DNA of 6,026 bases from Aurantibrevibacter sp041749595 (GCA_041749595.1 JBGTBA010000177.1:1-6026); one strand, 5' to 3'; positions 1 through 6,026 are shown, numbered from the stretch's first letter. Program-made: numbers and translations. The notes: generated by a model not told the origin, from the letters alone.

Positions 1-1
1 A

Positions 2-499
2 TGGGTTGATCTGCCAATCTCTGGAGGCACAACCGAACTTGCGGACCAAACGACCATTTCAGGTGACGGAACTCTGGGCAACGAATTTCAAGTAGCGGAT
101 AATGGCATCGCTACCATCAAAATTCAGGCTAATGCCGTTACTACAACAAAAATAGCGGACGCCAATGTAACCCCCATAAAAATAGAACCGGGAACAATTG
201 GGCAAGTGCTGGGAACGGATGCCGCGGGGGACGTGGCTTGGTTAACACCTCTTCCTGTTGGAACCACAGAACTTGCGGACCAAATAACCATTACTGGCAC
301 TGGTGCTTTAGGCAACGAATTTGAGGTTGCAGACAACGGTATCTCTGCTATAAAGATTCAGGACGATGCCGTTACCACCTTAAAAATTGCTGATGATGCC
401 GTTACTACAACAAAAATAGTGGACGCCAATGTAACCCCGGAAAAATTAGCACCCGGAACCGAGGGCCAGTTTCTTAGCACTATTGGGGGAGTTGTAGAT
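2..499 (+). repeat. Two tandem stalk repeats with DNA-level similarity
   Basis: Unit 1 (2-238, 79 codons) and unit 2 (239-499, 87 codons) each run from a Trp codon to just before the next one, with the pattern GTTELADQ.TI.G.G.LGNEF.VADNGI..IKIQ...AVTTTKI.DANVTP.K..PGT.GQ.L. Bases 35-50 equal 269-284, and 132-173 match 396-437 with a single mismatch. Unit 2 is longer mainly because it has an extra 10-codon AVTT.KI line (around 366-395), which looks like an internal duplication. The repeats probably extend further upstream. Confidence 0.85.
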
Positions 500-2107
500 T
501 GGACCACGGTTACACCCGGATCTATAACTGGCACCGAGAATTCCATTTTTTTTGCGGATACGAATGGTTCTCCCATTAATGCCGAAGATGCGTTTCCGCA
601 GAACAGCGGGGGTTTGTTTTGGAATCCTGTATCCAGGTTTCAAAGCGGTGCCCTATTTGTGGGATTAAAAAAAGGGGTGCCAAGCGAAACCGATAGCCCC
701 GTTAGCAACGATGCCAAAGTGGTAATTGCCGAAAGGAATCCCGGTGCTTTAATGTATCCCCTTAAAATAGTGAACGAGGTTAGCAATGAATCGCCGAATG
801 GATCCGCCGTTGGGCTATTGTTTTCAACAGAACTTCTAAACTCCCATGGAAAAGGGGCGTTGGCGTATGAAAGGAACGTAGTTGGTGCTCCCGGCAATTT
901 TGCACGTGGCGATTTCCATTTTTTACAAAATTCCGTTGCAACTGCAACCAGCCCCACCTTAGTGGATGCTGTCATGACCATAAAAAATAACGGCAATGTC
1001 ATTATTGCCCCCAATTCACGAAATTTAAGCCCACAACCCCCCCAAAAATTATACGTTGGCGGGGATATGCGCCTTACAGGTAGTTTCTTTGATTCATCAG
1101 CTATACCAAGCCCGGGGGTTGCCGGACAAATACTTTCTTCAACCGTTACTGGTACGGAATGGATAAATGCACCAACGGGGAGTGGAAATAATACAGCCTT
1201 CCTAGTGAATGGAGCTAACCTCGAAATAATCGATGCAAACGGAACCCTGAGCGTGCCCCTGAACCAAATTGACACGGACGACCAGAACGCCGTGGCGGTG
1301 CCCGTGGCAGCAACGCCGACAAATTACACCGCCGCAACACCAGACGTGGAGGCCCACCTTGCGGGAATCGACTTGGCTTTGGCGACAGCTGGGGGAACCA
1401 ATCTTTCAAAAAATAACCTAACTCAAAATGCTGATTTAGTAAGAACTTATGAAATTACCAATGCAACCCAAAGCCTAATTTTTTCAGGTGCAGGAAATGT
1501 AGGTATAGGAAACTTTGGTGGTGCTAATCCAGCTTTATCGACCGACAAACTAGATGTAAATGGACAAATAAGGGCAAGACAAGGTTTTGCGGCAAATGGT
1601 GGTACAGTAGGGCAACCTAGTTTTGGTTTTCATACTGGAGGGGATTCAGATACAGGTTTGTATAGACCTGCAGCCGATGAAATAGGTTTTTCGGTTGGTG
1701 GTGTTGAAGCGATGCGGGTTGATGAGTTTACCACAGGAAGCACACAAATACTTGTACAGGAAAGACTTGGCATAGGTTTCAATCTGCCTCCTGATGCAAA
1801 CTATTCAGATTTGGATGTTAATTCCACATTACAAGTGGCTGGTTCTTTTGCAACTGCCATTTTTGCAACATCAGGGAATTTAACTTTAAACGATACCCAT
1901 CACACCATTATTCTTGGTGGAAACCACAACATTACATTGCTTGCCGCCGGTAGTTTTACCGGTAGAATTTATATTATAAAAAACACTACCGGCTTTACAC
2001 CAACAATTACCTCTTATATAGATTCATTTGGGACACCCACAATGACTATTCCTGCCGGAGTGATTCATTTACAGAGCGATGGTAGTAACTGGCAACAAAT
2101 CAACTAA
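2..2107 (+). CDS. Modular tail-fibre-like stalk protein, 5' end outside window
   Basis: The reading frame is open from base 2 to the TAA at 2105-2107 (701 codons visible). The first internal ATG (206) falls inside a repeat, so the true start lies upstream of the window. Modules in order: two stalk repeats (2-499) with AVTTTKI/DANVTP heptad-like lines typical of trimeric fibre shafts; a module (about 500-1170) ending in a YVGGDMRLTG line and GQILSSTVTGTEW; a linker (about 1190-1390) with NGTLSVPL, DTDDQN and a TNYTAATPDVEAHLAGID line; a tail-fibre-type module (about 1490-1735) with VGIGN, LDVNGQIRARQGF, TGLYRP and GFSVGGVEAMRVD; and a C-terminal cap (about 1860-2104) with GRIYIIKNTTG and HLQSDGSNWQQIN. 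These lines recur in large surface proteins of Flavobacteriia that resemble phage tail fibres. I see neither a peptidase S74 chaperone domain nor a T9SS sorting domain at the end. A role as a surface fibre or adhesin is inference. The stop overlaps the next start. Confidence 0.8.
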   Translation, partial: WVDLPISGGTTELADQTTISGDGTLGNEFQVADNGIATIKIQANAVTTTKIADANVTPIKIEPGTIGQVLGTDAAGDVAWLTPLPVGTTELADQITITGTGALGNEFEVADNGISAIKIQDDAVTTLKIADDAVTTTKIVDANVTPEKLAPGTEGQFLSTIGGVVDWTTVTPGSITGTENSIFFADTNGSPINAEDAFPQNSGGLFWNPVSRFQSGALFVGLKKGVPSETDSPVSNDAKVVIAERNPGALMYPLKIVNEVSNESPNGSAVGLLFSTELLNSHGKGALAYERNVVGAPGNFARGDFHFLQNSVATATSPTLVDAVMTIKNNGNVIIAPNSRNLSPQPPQKLYVGGDMRLTGSFFDSSAIPSPGVAGQILSSTVTGTEWINAPTGSGNNTAFLVNGANLEIIDANGTLSVPLNQIDTDDQNAVAVPVAATPTNYTAATPDVEAHLAGIDLALATAGGTNLSKNNLTQNADLVRTYEITNATQSLIFSGAGNVGIGNFGGANPALSTDKLDVNGQIRARQGFAANGGTVGQPSFGFHTGGDSDTGLYRPAADEIGFSVGGVEAMRVDEFTTGSTQILVQERLGIGFNLPPDANYSDLDVNSTLQVAGSFATAIFATSGNLTLNDTHHTIILGGNHNITLLAAGSFTGRIYIIKNTTGFTPTITSYIDSFGTPTMTIPAGVIHLQSDGSNWQQIN

Positions 2108-3255
2108 TGAAACAACTACTTTACATAGTATTTTTTCTAGTTGGTCTTTTTACACAAGCCCAATCCGCCCTGTACAATTCGGGCAACCTCCGCATCCATC
2201 CCAATGGGCAATTGGGGTTCCACACCAACTTGGTAAACGACGGGGTGTTGGACCAAAATGTGGGTCTGGCGGGGTTTTACGGCCCCAATGCCCTTACGGT
2301 GTCCGGTGCCTTTGTGCCCCAATTTTTTGATGTGGAAATTGCCGTAGCCAACAGCCTGCTGCTGAATACCGGGATCAGTGCCGCCAACAATACCAATTTT
2401 ATTGTGGGCGATGTGCGTACCCCCCGCAACCAACCCGATGTCTTTTACCACTTTTTGGCCGATGCCTTTTTTGTGGGCGAGGGCAACGGCACCAAAATAG
2501 ATGGTTATGCCGCCGTGAGCGGGCAACAGAATTTTACCTTCCCGATCGGTGATGCGGTATTTTTACGTCCGCTGATCTTAAATTTGTCCGGCAACAATGC
2601 CCTGGCCAAAGCGGCTTATTTCTTTGAAGATCCCAATAATCCCTCCACTTTTCCGGCGTTCGATACCGAGCGCAGACCCAGAACACTGGGCCCGGTGAGC
2701 ACGGTGGAATTTTGGCGGTTGGAGGGCAATGTAACCTCCAACATCAGCATCAGTTGGAACGACAGGAGCAACATTGGGGCGTTAAATGCGGATGTCAATA
2801 CCATTATCCCGGTGGGATGGAGCAAAACGGGCAATATTTGGGTCTCCTTGGGGGTTACCGCCCGCGCGGGCGATTTAAGTCAGGGTTTTGTAACCTCAGA
2901 AAACGTTGTGCCGGACGATTACGAGATCATTACTTTTGGTAGTCTGGCCACCCCGGAAGACATCCTAACGCTGGATAACTATATTGTAACACCCAATGGC
3001 GATGGCATTAACGATGAGCTCATCATCCCCGAACTGGAACTTTCGCCCAATAACAGCGTCCGGATTTTTGACCGCAACGGCCTGTTGGTCTTTGAGCAGC
3101 TCAACTATAGTAACGGGTTCAACGGCATTGCCAATACCGGAAATTTGGTCATTAACCGGGAAGCGGGCCTGCCCCAAGGGGTTTATTTCTATCTGGCAAC
3201 CCTGGACGACCTAGGGTTGGATTTTCAGGGCTTTTTGTATTTGAGCAACAAATAG
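2107..3255 (+). CDS. Secreted T9SS cargo with type B (gliding-motility-associated) C-terminal domain
   Basis: The 382-residue product starts with a signal peptide (MKQLLYIVFFLVGLFTQAQS; cleavage likely near residue 19-20). Residues about 21-285 are rich in Asn, Gly and short beta-strand patterns and include FPIGDAVFLRPLIL, a line seen in many Bacteroidota surface proteins; I do not recognise a catalytic motif. Residues about 289-382 form a type B sorting domain: NYIVTPNGDGINDELIIP, then VRIFDRNGLLVFEQ, then a GVYFYLATLDD strand and a terminal QGFLYLSNK. In known family members this domain directs export through the T9SS to the cell surface or medium. The start at 2107 shares one base with the upstream stop (TAATG), which points to translational coupling with the stalk gene. 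The exact function is unknown; a partner, base or cap for the stalk protein is inference. The frame is intact and the signal peptide supports this start. Confidence 0.85.
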   Translation: MKQLLYIVFFLVGLFTQAQSALYNSGNLRIHPNGQLGFHTNLVNDGVLDQNVGLAGFYGPNALTVSGAFVPQFFDVEIAVANSLLLNTGISAANNTNFIVGDVRTPRNQPDVFYHFLADAFFVGEGNGTKIDGYAAVSGQQNFTFPIGDAVFLRPLILNLSGNNALAKAAYFFEDPNNPSTFPAFDTERRPRTLGPVSTVEFWRLEGNVTSNISISWNDRSNIGALNADVNTIIPVGWSKTGNIWVSLGVTARAGDLSQGFVTSENVVPDDYEIITFGSLATPEDILTLDNYIVTPNGDGINDELIIPELELSPNNSVRIFDRNGLLVFEQLNYSNGFNGIANTGNLVINREAGLPQGVYFYLATLDDLGLDFQGFLYLSNK

Positions 3256-3264
3256 GTACCATCC

Positions 3265-3313
3265 CCCCGCTACCGCACGAATCCTTTCACCCCGCTACCG
3301 CACGAATCCTTTC
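3265..3313 (+). repeat. Tandem 24-bp direct repeat downstream of the T9SS gene
   Basis: Two identical 24-base copies lie at 3265-3288 and 3290-3313, each reading CCCCGCTACCGCACGAAT followed by CCTTTC, separated by a single A. Copy 2 continues into GTGTGG and completes a hairpin. Copy 1 is cut off before that arm, so it looks like a partial duplication of a palindromic intergenic element. Confidence 0.9.
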
Positions 3314-3319
3314 GTGTGG
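3298..3319. repeat. REP-like palindrome (hairpin) after the T9SS gene
   Basis: CCGCACGAA (3298-3306), loop TCCT, TTCGTGTGG (3311-3319) gives a 9-bp stem with one G-U pair. It is followed by AT-rich sequence without a T-run, so an intrinsic terminator is not well supported, although mRNA 3'-end protection for the upstream pair is possible. The reverse complement carries GGTAGCGGGG next to the stem, and a similar AGCGGGG tail follows the palindrome at 5832-5854. Confidence 0.6.
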
Positions 3320-3354
3320 CACATATTTATATAGTTACAATAGCCTGACCGAAC

Positions 3355-3384
3355 TTTGAAAAAGAAATAAATTATTTAGATTTG
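3355..3384 (+). promoter_or_regulatory. Candidate Bacteroidota promoter pointing right
   Basis: TTTG (3355-3358), 18 bases, then TAGATTTG (3377-3384) matches the known Bacteroidota form TTTG-N(17-23)-TAnnTTTG. Transcription would run antisense across the transposase remnant towards the esterase at 3821, with a leader of about 430 nt. I found no comparable match in the 83 bases directly before the esterase. Such motifs occur by chance in AT-rich DNA, so this is a candidate only. Confidence 0.35.
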
Positions 3385-3389
3385 TTTAT

Positions 3390-3737
3390 TCACGTTTTTC
3401 TATGAGCCCCTGATGTAGCCACAAAATAACCCCTGCCCCAAAGATGCCTGCCCCAAAAAAGACGAGATACATGCTTGTTCTCCCGTATCAACTTATACGA
3501 ACTCTTCCCTATAAGATATTGTACCAGCTTGGATACGGACACAGAAAGGTGGACATGATCCTTCGAAACATGACCCTTCAATATCTCAACATCATTGCTC
3601 TTACATATTTCCCGAAGTAGCTCCCGAACACGGATTCCAACAGCCCCGCTCAAAACTTTTTTCCTATATTTGGTTATCCATACTATGTGGTACATACAAT
3701 CATAGGTGGTATGCGATGTCTTTCGGTAATTTTGCAT
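3390..3737 (-). pseudogene. tnpA: Decayed IS200/IS605-family Y1 transposase (TnpA)
   Basis: The 115-codon frame reads as an IS200-type TnpA: YRKTSHTTYDCMYHIVWITKYRKKVL at the N-terminus, then EILKGHVSKDHVHL with the metal-binding HUH pair (His61, His63), then KLVQYLIGKSSYKL and GRHLWGRGYFVATSG. Intact family members cut and rejoin single-stranded DNA ends with one catalytic tyrosine in a C-terminal helix (pattern like TDE.I..YIE.Q) after the VATSG line and are usually about 130-155 residues. Here the frame ends in GAHRKT then TGA, so that helix and tyrosine are missing. In addition HVHLSVSVSKLVQ lacks about six residues normally present (a PP..SV-type stretch), as if deleted between the two short SV coding repeats. 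Both defects suggest an inactive remnant. No tnpB lies next to it. Family assignment is strong; loss of activity is inference. Confidence 0.8.
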
Positions 3738-3763
3738 ATCACAAATATATAAAACTAAAGTCG

Positions 3764-3790
3764 TCGCCTAAAGGCGAGGGATTTTTTCCC
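3764..3790 (-). mobile_element. Candidate left-end hairpins of the IS200-type element
   Basis: Upstream of the transposase start lies TCGCC-TAAA-GGCGA (3764-3777), a 5-bp stem with a 4-base loop, followed directly by GGGA-TTTTT-TCCC (3778-3790). IS200/IS605 elements have no inverted terminal repeats; they carry short subterminal hairpins recognised as single strands, the left one upstream of tnpA. Position and shape fit such a left end. The exact tip cannot be set, but it must lie between about 3790 and the esterase start at 3821. No matching right end was recognised at 3256-3389. Confidence 0.5.
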
Positions 3791-3820
3791 AGAATGATAC
3801 ATTAAAAACAACACTATACA

Positions 3821-5749
3821 ATGAAAAAACATATCTTTTTAGTCCTAGGTTTCGCAACTTTAAGTTCCTTTCTTACCGCTCAAACTCTGGAAAAGCAAGC
3901 TCCGACAGGATTCGATCAGGTACAGTCCGCTGTAGCTAAAGGAAAAATTGACAGTATTTCCTACCCGTCCAAAACTGTTGGTAACAACCGAACTGCACTA
4001 ATCTACACGCCTCCGGGCTATAAAAAAGGAACCCGTTATCCTGTTCTTTATCTTTTGCACGGCATTGGTGGCGACCAAAATGAGTGGTTAAAGCATGGTA
4101 CACCACAGGTTATTTTTGATAATCTGTATGCGCAGGGTAAAATGGAACCTATGATTGTAGTAATGCCCAACGGAAGGGCCATGAAGGACGACCGCGCCAT
4201 AGGTAATATGTTCGATCCCGAACGGGTGGAAGCCTTTACCACTTTTGAAAAAGATCTGCTAAATGACCTTATCCCCTATGTACAGAAGAATTTTAAAGTG
4301 TATGCCGATAGGGAACACAGAGCCCTTGCCGGTTTGTCTATGGGAGGTGGACAATCCCTGAATTTCGGACTTGGAAATCTGGATACTTTTGCCTGGGTTG
4401 GTGGATTTTCCTCTGCGCCCAATACCAAAACTCCCGAAGCACTGGTTCCTAATCCGGCTAAAGCAGCAGAAATGCTCAAATTACTCTGGATTTCCTGTGG
4501 TGATGCCGACGGTTTAATGCCTTTTAGCAAACGGACCAGTGACTATTTACGGAAGAACGACGTACCTCATATTTTTTATGTAGAACCCGGAGGACATGAT
4601 TTTGACGTTTGGAAAAATGACCTATACCTATTTTCACAACTGCTGTTTAAACCCGTAAACAAGAAATTATTCAATAAATACAGTGTGTTGGGTTCCCCTG
4701 CCGCAACCAACATACGCAACGCAGCCTATCCACAGGTATTACCGGACAGTCGGGTTATTTTTAAAACCAAAGCTCCTGATGCGCAAAAGTTGCAAATCGA
4801 TTTGGGGAAAAAATACGATATGGTGAAAGATGAAGAAGGCTACTGGACAGTAATCACCGACTCGATTACTGAAGGTATCCACTACTATTCCCTAATTATC
4901 GATGGTGTTGCCGTGGCAGATCCGGCAAGCGAGGGATTCTACGGAATGGGAAGAATGGCCAGTGCCATTGAAATCCCTTTTAAAGGCGATGACTACTACG
5001 CAATAAAAGATGTGCCCCACGGTGATATCCGAATGAAACGCTACTTTTCTAAGGTTACCAATGACTGGAGACGGATGTATGTGTATACTCCGGCAGGATA
5101 TGATGAAAATGTTAGCTCGAAATACCCGGTGTTGTATATTTTACATGGCTGCGGGGAAGACGAGCGAGGATGGGCCAACCAGGGGAAAACCGATTTAATT
5201 CTGGATAACCTGATTGCAGCTCAAAAAGCAGCTGCCATGCTGGTGGTGATGGTAGACGGCAATATGCCCGGACGTGGAGGACTTGCCGGTTTCAATGAAA
5301 ATGTGCTAAAACTATTTGAAAATGAACTAAAGAATGAAGTGATTCCCGTTGTAGAAAAAAACTACCGGGTACTGACTGACGCCAATCAGCGGGCACTGGC
5401 AGGTCTGTCTATGGGTGGCTTACAGACGCTCCATGCCGGGGTTAAGAATACGGATTTGTTTTCTTATTTGGGCGTGTTTAGCTCCGGTTGGTTTGCCAAT
5501 AATACAGAACTCTCCGATCCTCAATATGCCTTTATGAAAGAACATACCGCAACCATAAACGCCAACTTAAAAAAGTTCTATATTTCCATGGGAGGTAAGG
5601 AAGATATTGCCTATGAAAATTGCAAGGTAATGTTGGGAAAATTTGATGAGATGGGCATAAAATACGAGTATAGCGAATATCCCGGCGGTCATGCCTGGCC
5701 TGTTTGGCGACACGATTTGTTTATGTTTGCGCAGCAGGTTTTTAAGTAG
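3821..5749 (+). CDS. Secreted two-headed CE1 carbohydrate esterase (CE1 - E-set/CBM48-like - CE1)
   Basis: The 642-residue product begins with a signal peptide (MKKHIFLVLGFATLSSFLTAQ; cleavage near residue 20-21). The first esterase domain (about 40-278) has YTPPGYKKG, oxyanion-hole LLHGIGG, nucleophile GLSMGG (Ser173), GDAD (Asp230) and PGGHDFDVW (His259). Residues about 300-390 form an E-set/CBM48-like domain (LPDSRVIFKTKAPDAQKLQI; EGYWTV; GIHYYSLIIDG) like the N-terminal domain of Bacteroidota CE1 enzymes. The second esterase domain (about 400-642) has YTPAGYDEN, ILHGCGE, GLSMGG (Ser530), GGKED (Asp595) and PGGHAWPVWR (His624). Both triads look complete, so both domains are probably active alpha/beta-hydrolases. 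CE1 members remove acetyl or feruloyl groups from xylan and related glycans; which bond each domain cuts cannot be read here. No C-terminal T9SS domain and no lipobox is seen, so a periplasmic location is plausible. The A-rich leader has no clear Shine-Dalgarno. The gene stands alone; no SusC/D or other glycan genes are in view. Confidence 0.9.
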   Translation: MKKHIFLVLGFATLSSFLTAQTLEKQAPTGFDQVQSAVAKGKIDSISYPSKTVGNNRTALIYTPPGYKKGTRYPVLYLLHGIGGDQNEWLKHGTPQVIFDNLYAQGKMEPMIVVMPNGRAMKDDRAIGNMFDPERVEAFTTFEKDLLNDLIPYVQKNFKVYADREHRALAGLSMGGGQSLNFGLGNLDTFAWVGGFSSAPNTKTPEALVPNPAKAAEMLKLLWISCGDADGLMPFSKRTSDYLRKNDVPHIFYVEPGGHDFDVWKNDLYLFSQLLFKPVNKKLFNKYSVLGSPAATNIRNAAYPQVLPDSRVIFKTKAPDAQKLQIDLGKKYDMVKDEEGYWTVITDSITEGIHYYSLIIDGVAVADPASEGFYGMGRMASAIEIPFKGDDYYAIKDVPHGDIRMKRYFSKVTNDWRRMYVYTPAGYDENVSSKYPVLYILHGCGEDERGWANQGKTDLILDNLIAAQKAAAMLVVMVDGNMPGRGGLAGFNENVLKLFENELKNEVIPVVEKNYRVLTDANQRALAGLSMGGLQTLHAGVKNTDLFSYLGVFSSGWFANNTELSDPQYAFMKEHTATINANLKKFYISMGGKEDIAYENCKVMLGKFDEMGIKYEYSEYPGGHAWPVWRHDLFMFAQQVFK

Positions 5750-5828
5750 AGACTGAGATTTTACAAAGTTAAAAGGCTGTGCCATTTCAAATATTATAAG
5801 AAGTTGAGACGTTAAAGAACACATACCT

Positions 5829-5854
5829 GTAGGCGCTCGTCACAGACGAGCGCT
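5829..5854 (+). repeat. GTAG-led REP-type palindrome 1
   Basis: GTAG (5829-5832), whose last G starts the stem, leads into GCGCTCGT (5833-5840), loop CACAG, ACGAGCGC (5846-5853), an 8-bp perfect stem plus a G-U pair at 5832/5854. AGCGGGG follows. The layout of a GTAG tetranucleotide plus hairpin is that of REP sequences mobilised by RAYT transposases. It has no T-run and is not a convincing terminator. Confidence 0.6.
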
Positions 5855-5888
5855 AGCGGGGACTGCTATTTTACAAGAAAAAAACCCG

Positions 5889-5912
5889 GTAGCGCGGATT
5901 TGCAATCCGTGC
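5889..5912 (+). repeat. GTAG-led REP-type palindrome 2
   Basis: GTAG (5889-5892) leads into the stem GCGCGGATT (5892-5900), loop TGC, AATCCGTGC (5904-5912), nine pairs with one G-U. As in palindrome 1, the last G of GTAG is the first stem base and the orientation is the same, but the stem sequence differs. It lies about 70 bases before the RAYT-like start at 5981. Confidence 0.65.
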
Positions 5913-5980
5913 CCATGAAACAAAGAAAGTTAGCTATAACAAACAACTATAAAAATCGTAGATTTACTGTTTTTTGATGA

Positions 5981-6026
5981 ATGTCTACAAAGTATAAAGC
6001 AACAACCACAGAGGAAGCCTAGTTTA
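5981..6026 (+). pseudogene. Start of a RAYT-like (REP-associated) transposase with early TAG, 3' end outside window
   Basis: ATG at 5981 encodes MSTKYKATTTEEA and then TAG (6020-6022) followed by TTT. Bacteroidota RAYT proteins often begin M(S/T).KYK......YF.T, so the TAG stands where tyrosine (TAC/TAT) followed by Phe would be expected. RAYTs are Y1/HUH relatives of TnpA that act on REP palindromes, and two GTAG-led palindromes lie directly upstream, which supports the call. Only 15 codons are visible, so identity rests on a short N-terminal resemblance recalled from the family and on context. If right, the copy is broken by a nonsense change or restarts further on. Confidence 0.45.

Noticed and set aside
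640..1275. Long open frame on the minus strand inside the stalk gene (211 codons)
   Set aside because: It lies fully opposite a well-supported modular protein, has no recognisable domain or signal, and its residues mirror the codons of the sense gene.
1857..2107. Peptidase S74 intramolecular chaperone at the end of the stalk protein
   Set aside because: The C-terminus ends in HLQSDGSNWQQIN without the S74 Ser-Lys motif region or the usual length of about 100 or more residues after the cleavage site.
2137..2526. Minus-strand open frame inside the T9SS cargo gene
   Set aside because: It overlaps a coding frame with a clear signal peptide and sorting domain; no independent support.
3265..3313. 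Direct repeats as a CRISPR array
   Set aside because: Only two copies separated by one base, with no spacers and no cas genes.
3298..3319. Hairpin as a rho-independent terminator for the upstream gene pair
   Set aside because: The stem is not followed by a run of T, and the same kind of element recurs in other places as a repeat.
3742..3749. TATATTTG on the minus strand, matching a TAnnTTTG -7 box for tnpA
   Set aside because: It ends only four bases before the ATG and has no TTG at a suitable distance upstream; likely chance in AT-rich DNA.
5567..5824. Minus-strand open frame across the esterase end and the following spacer
   Set aside because: Two-thirds of it is antisense to the second CE1 domain, including its catalytic His region, and the rest resembles no known family.
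5915..5977. Short plus-strand frame of 20 codons starting in the spacer after the second palindrome
   Set aside because: Too short, no leader signal, rich in Lys/Asn codons expected from AT-rich spacer; no family resemblance.

Overview
The window looks like chromosomal DNA of a member of the Bacteroidota, most likely the Flavobacteriia. Four signs point there: a secreted protein ending in a type IX secretion (T9SS) type B sorting domain, a long tail-fibre-like stalk protein of a kind common in that group, a two-headed CE1 carbohydrate esterase, and starts with A-rich leaders rather than a clear Shine-Dalgarno. One intergenic site also fits the Bacteroidota promoter form (TTTG, then TAnnTTTG). 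No rRNA, tRNA, CRISPR array or TnpB gene was seen.

Left part (2-3255): a 5'-truncated, modular, tail-fibre-like stalk protein overlaps by one base (TAATG) a secreted T9SS-cargo protein with a gliding-motility-type C-terminal domain. The two are probably translated from one mRNA and may act together at the cell surface. The stalk gene begins with two ~80-residue repeats that are similar at the DNA level, and its base composition drops sharply near 1390, so it looks assembled from modules.

Middle (3256-3820): a duplicated and partly truncated hairpin repeat, a possible rightward promoter, then a decayed IS200/IS605-type Y1 transposase on the minus strand with a candidate left-end hairpin. The transposase keeps its HUH motif but seems to have lost a short internal segment and the C-terminal helix carrying the catalytic tyrosine. 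The remnant lies directly upstream of the esterase gene.

Right part (3821-5749): a 642-residue secreted protein with two CE1 esterase domains separated by an E-set/CBM48-like domain. Both catalytic triads look intact. It probably removes acyl groups (acetyl or feruloyl) from plant or algal polysaccharide. No other polysaccharide-utilization gene is in view.

Right edge (5750-6026): two GTAG-led imperfect palindromes of REP type lie just upstream of what looks like the start of a REP-associated tyrosine transposase (RAYT). Its frame meets TAG at codon 14, where I would expect tyrosine, so it may be a broken copy. The window therefore holds traces of two different Y1/HUH transposase lineages.
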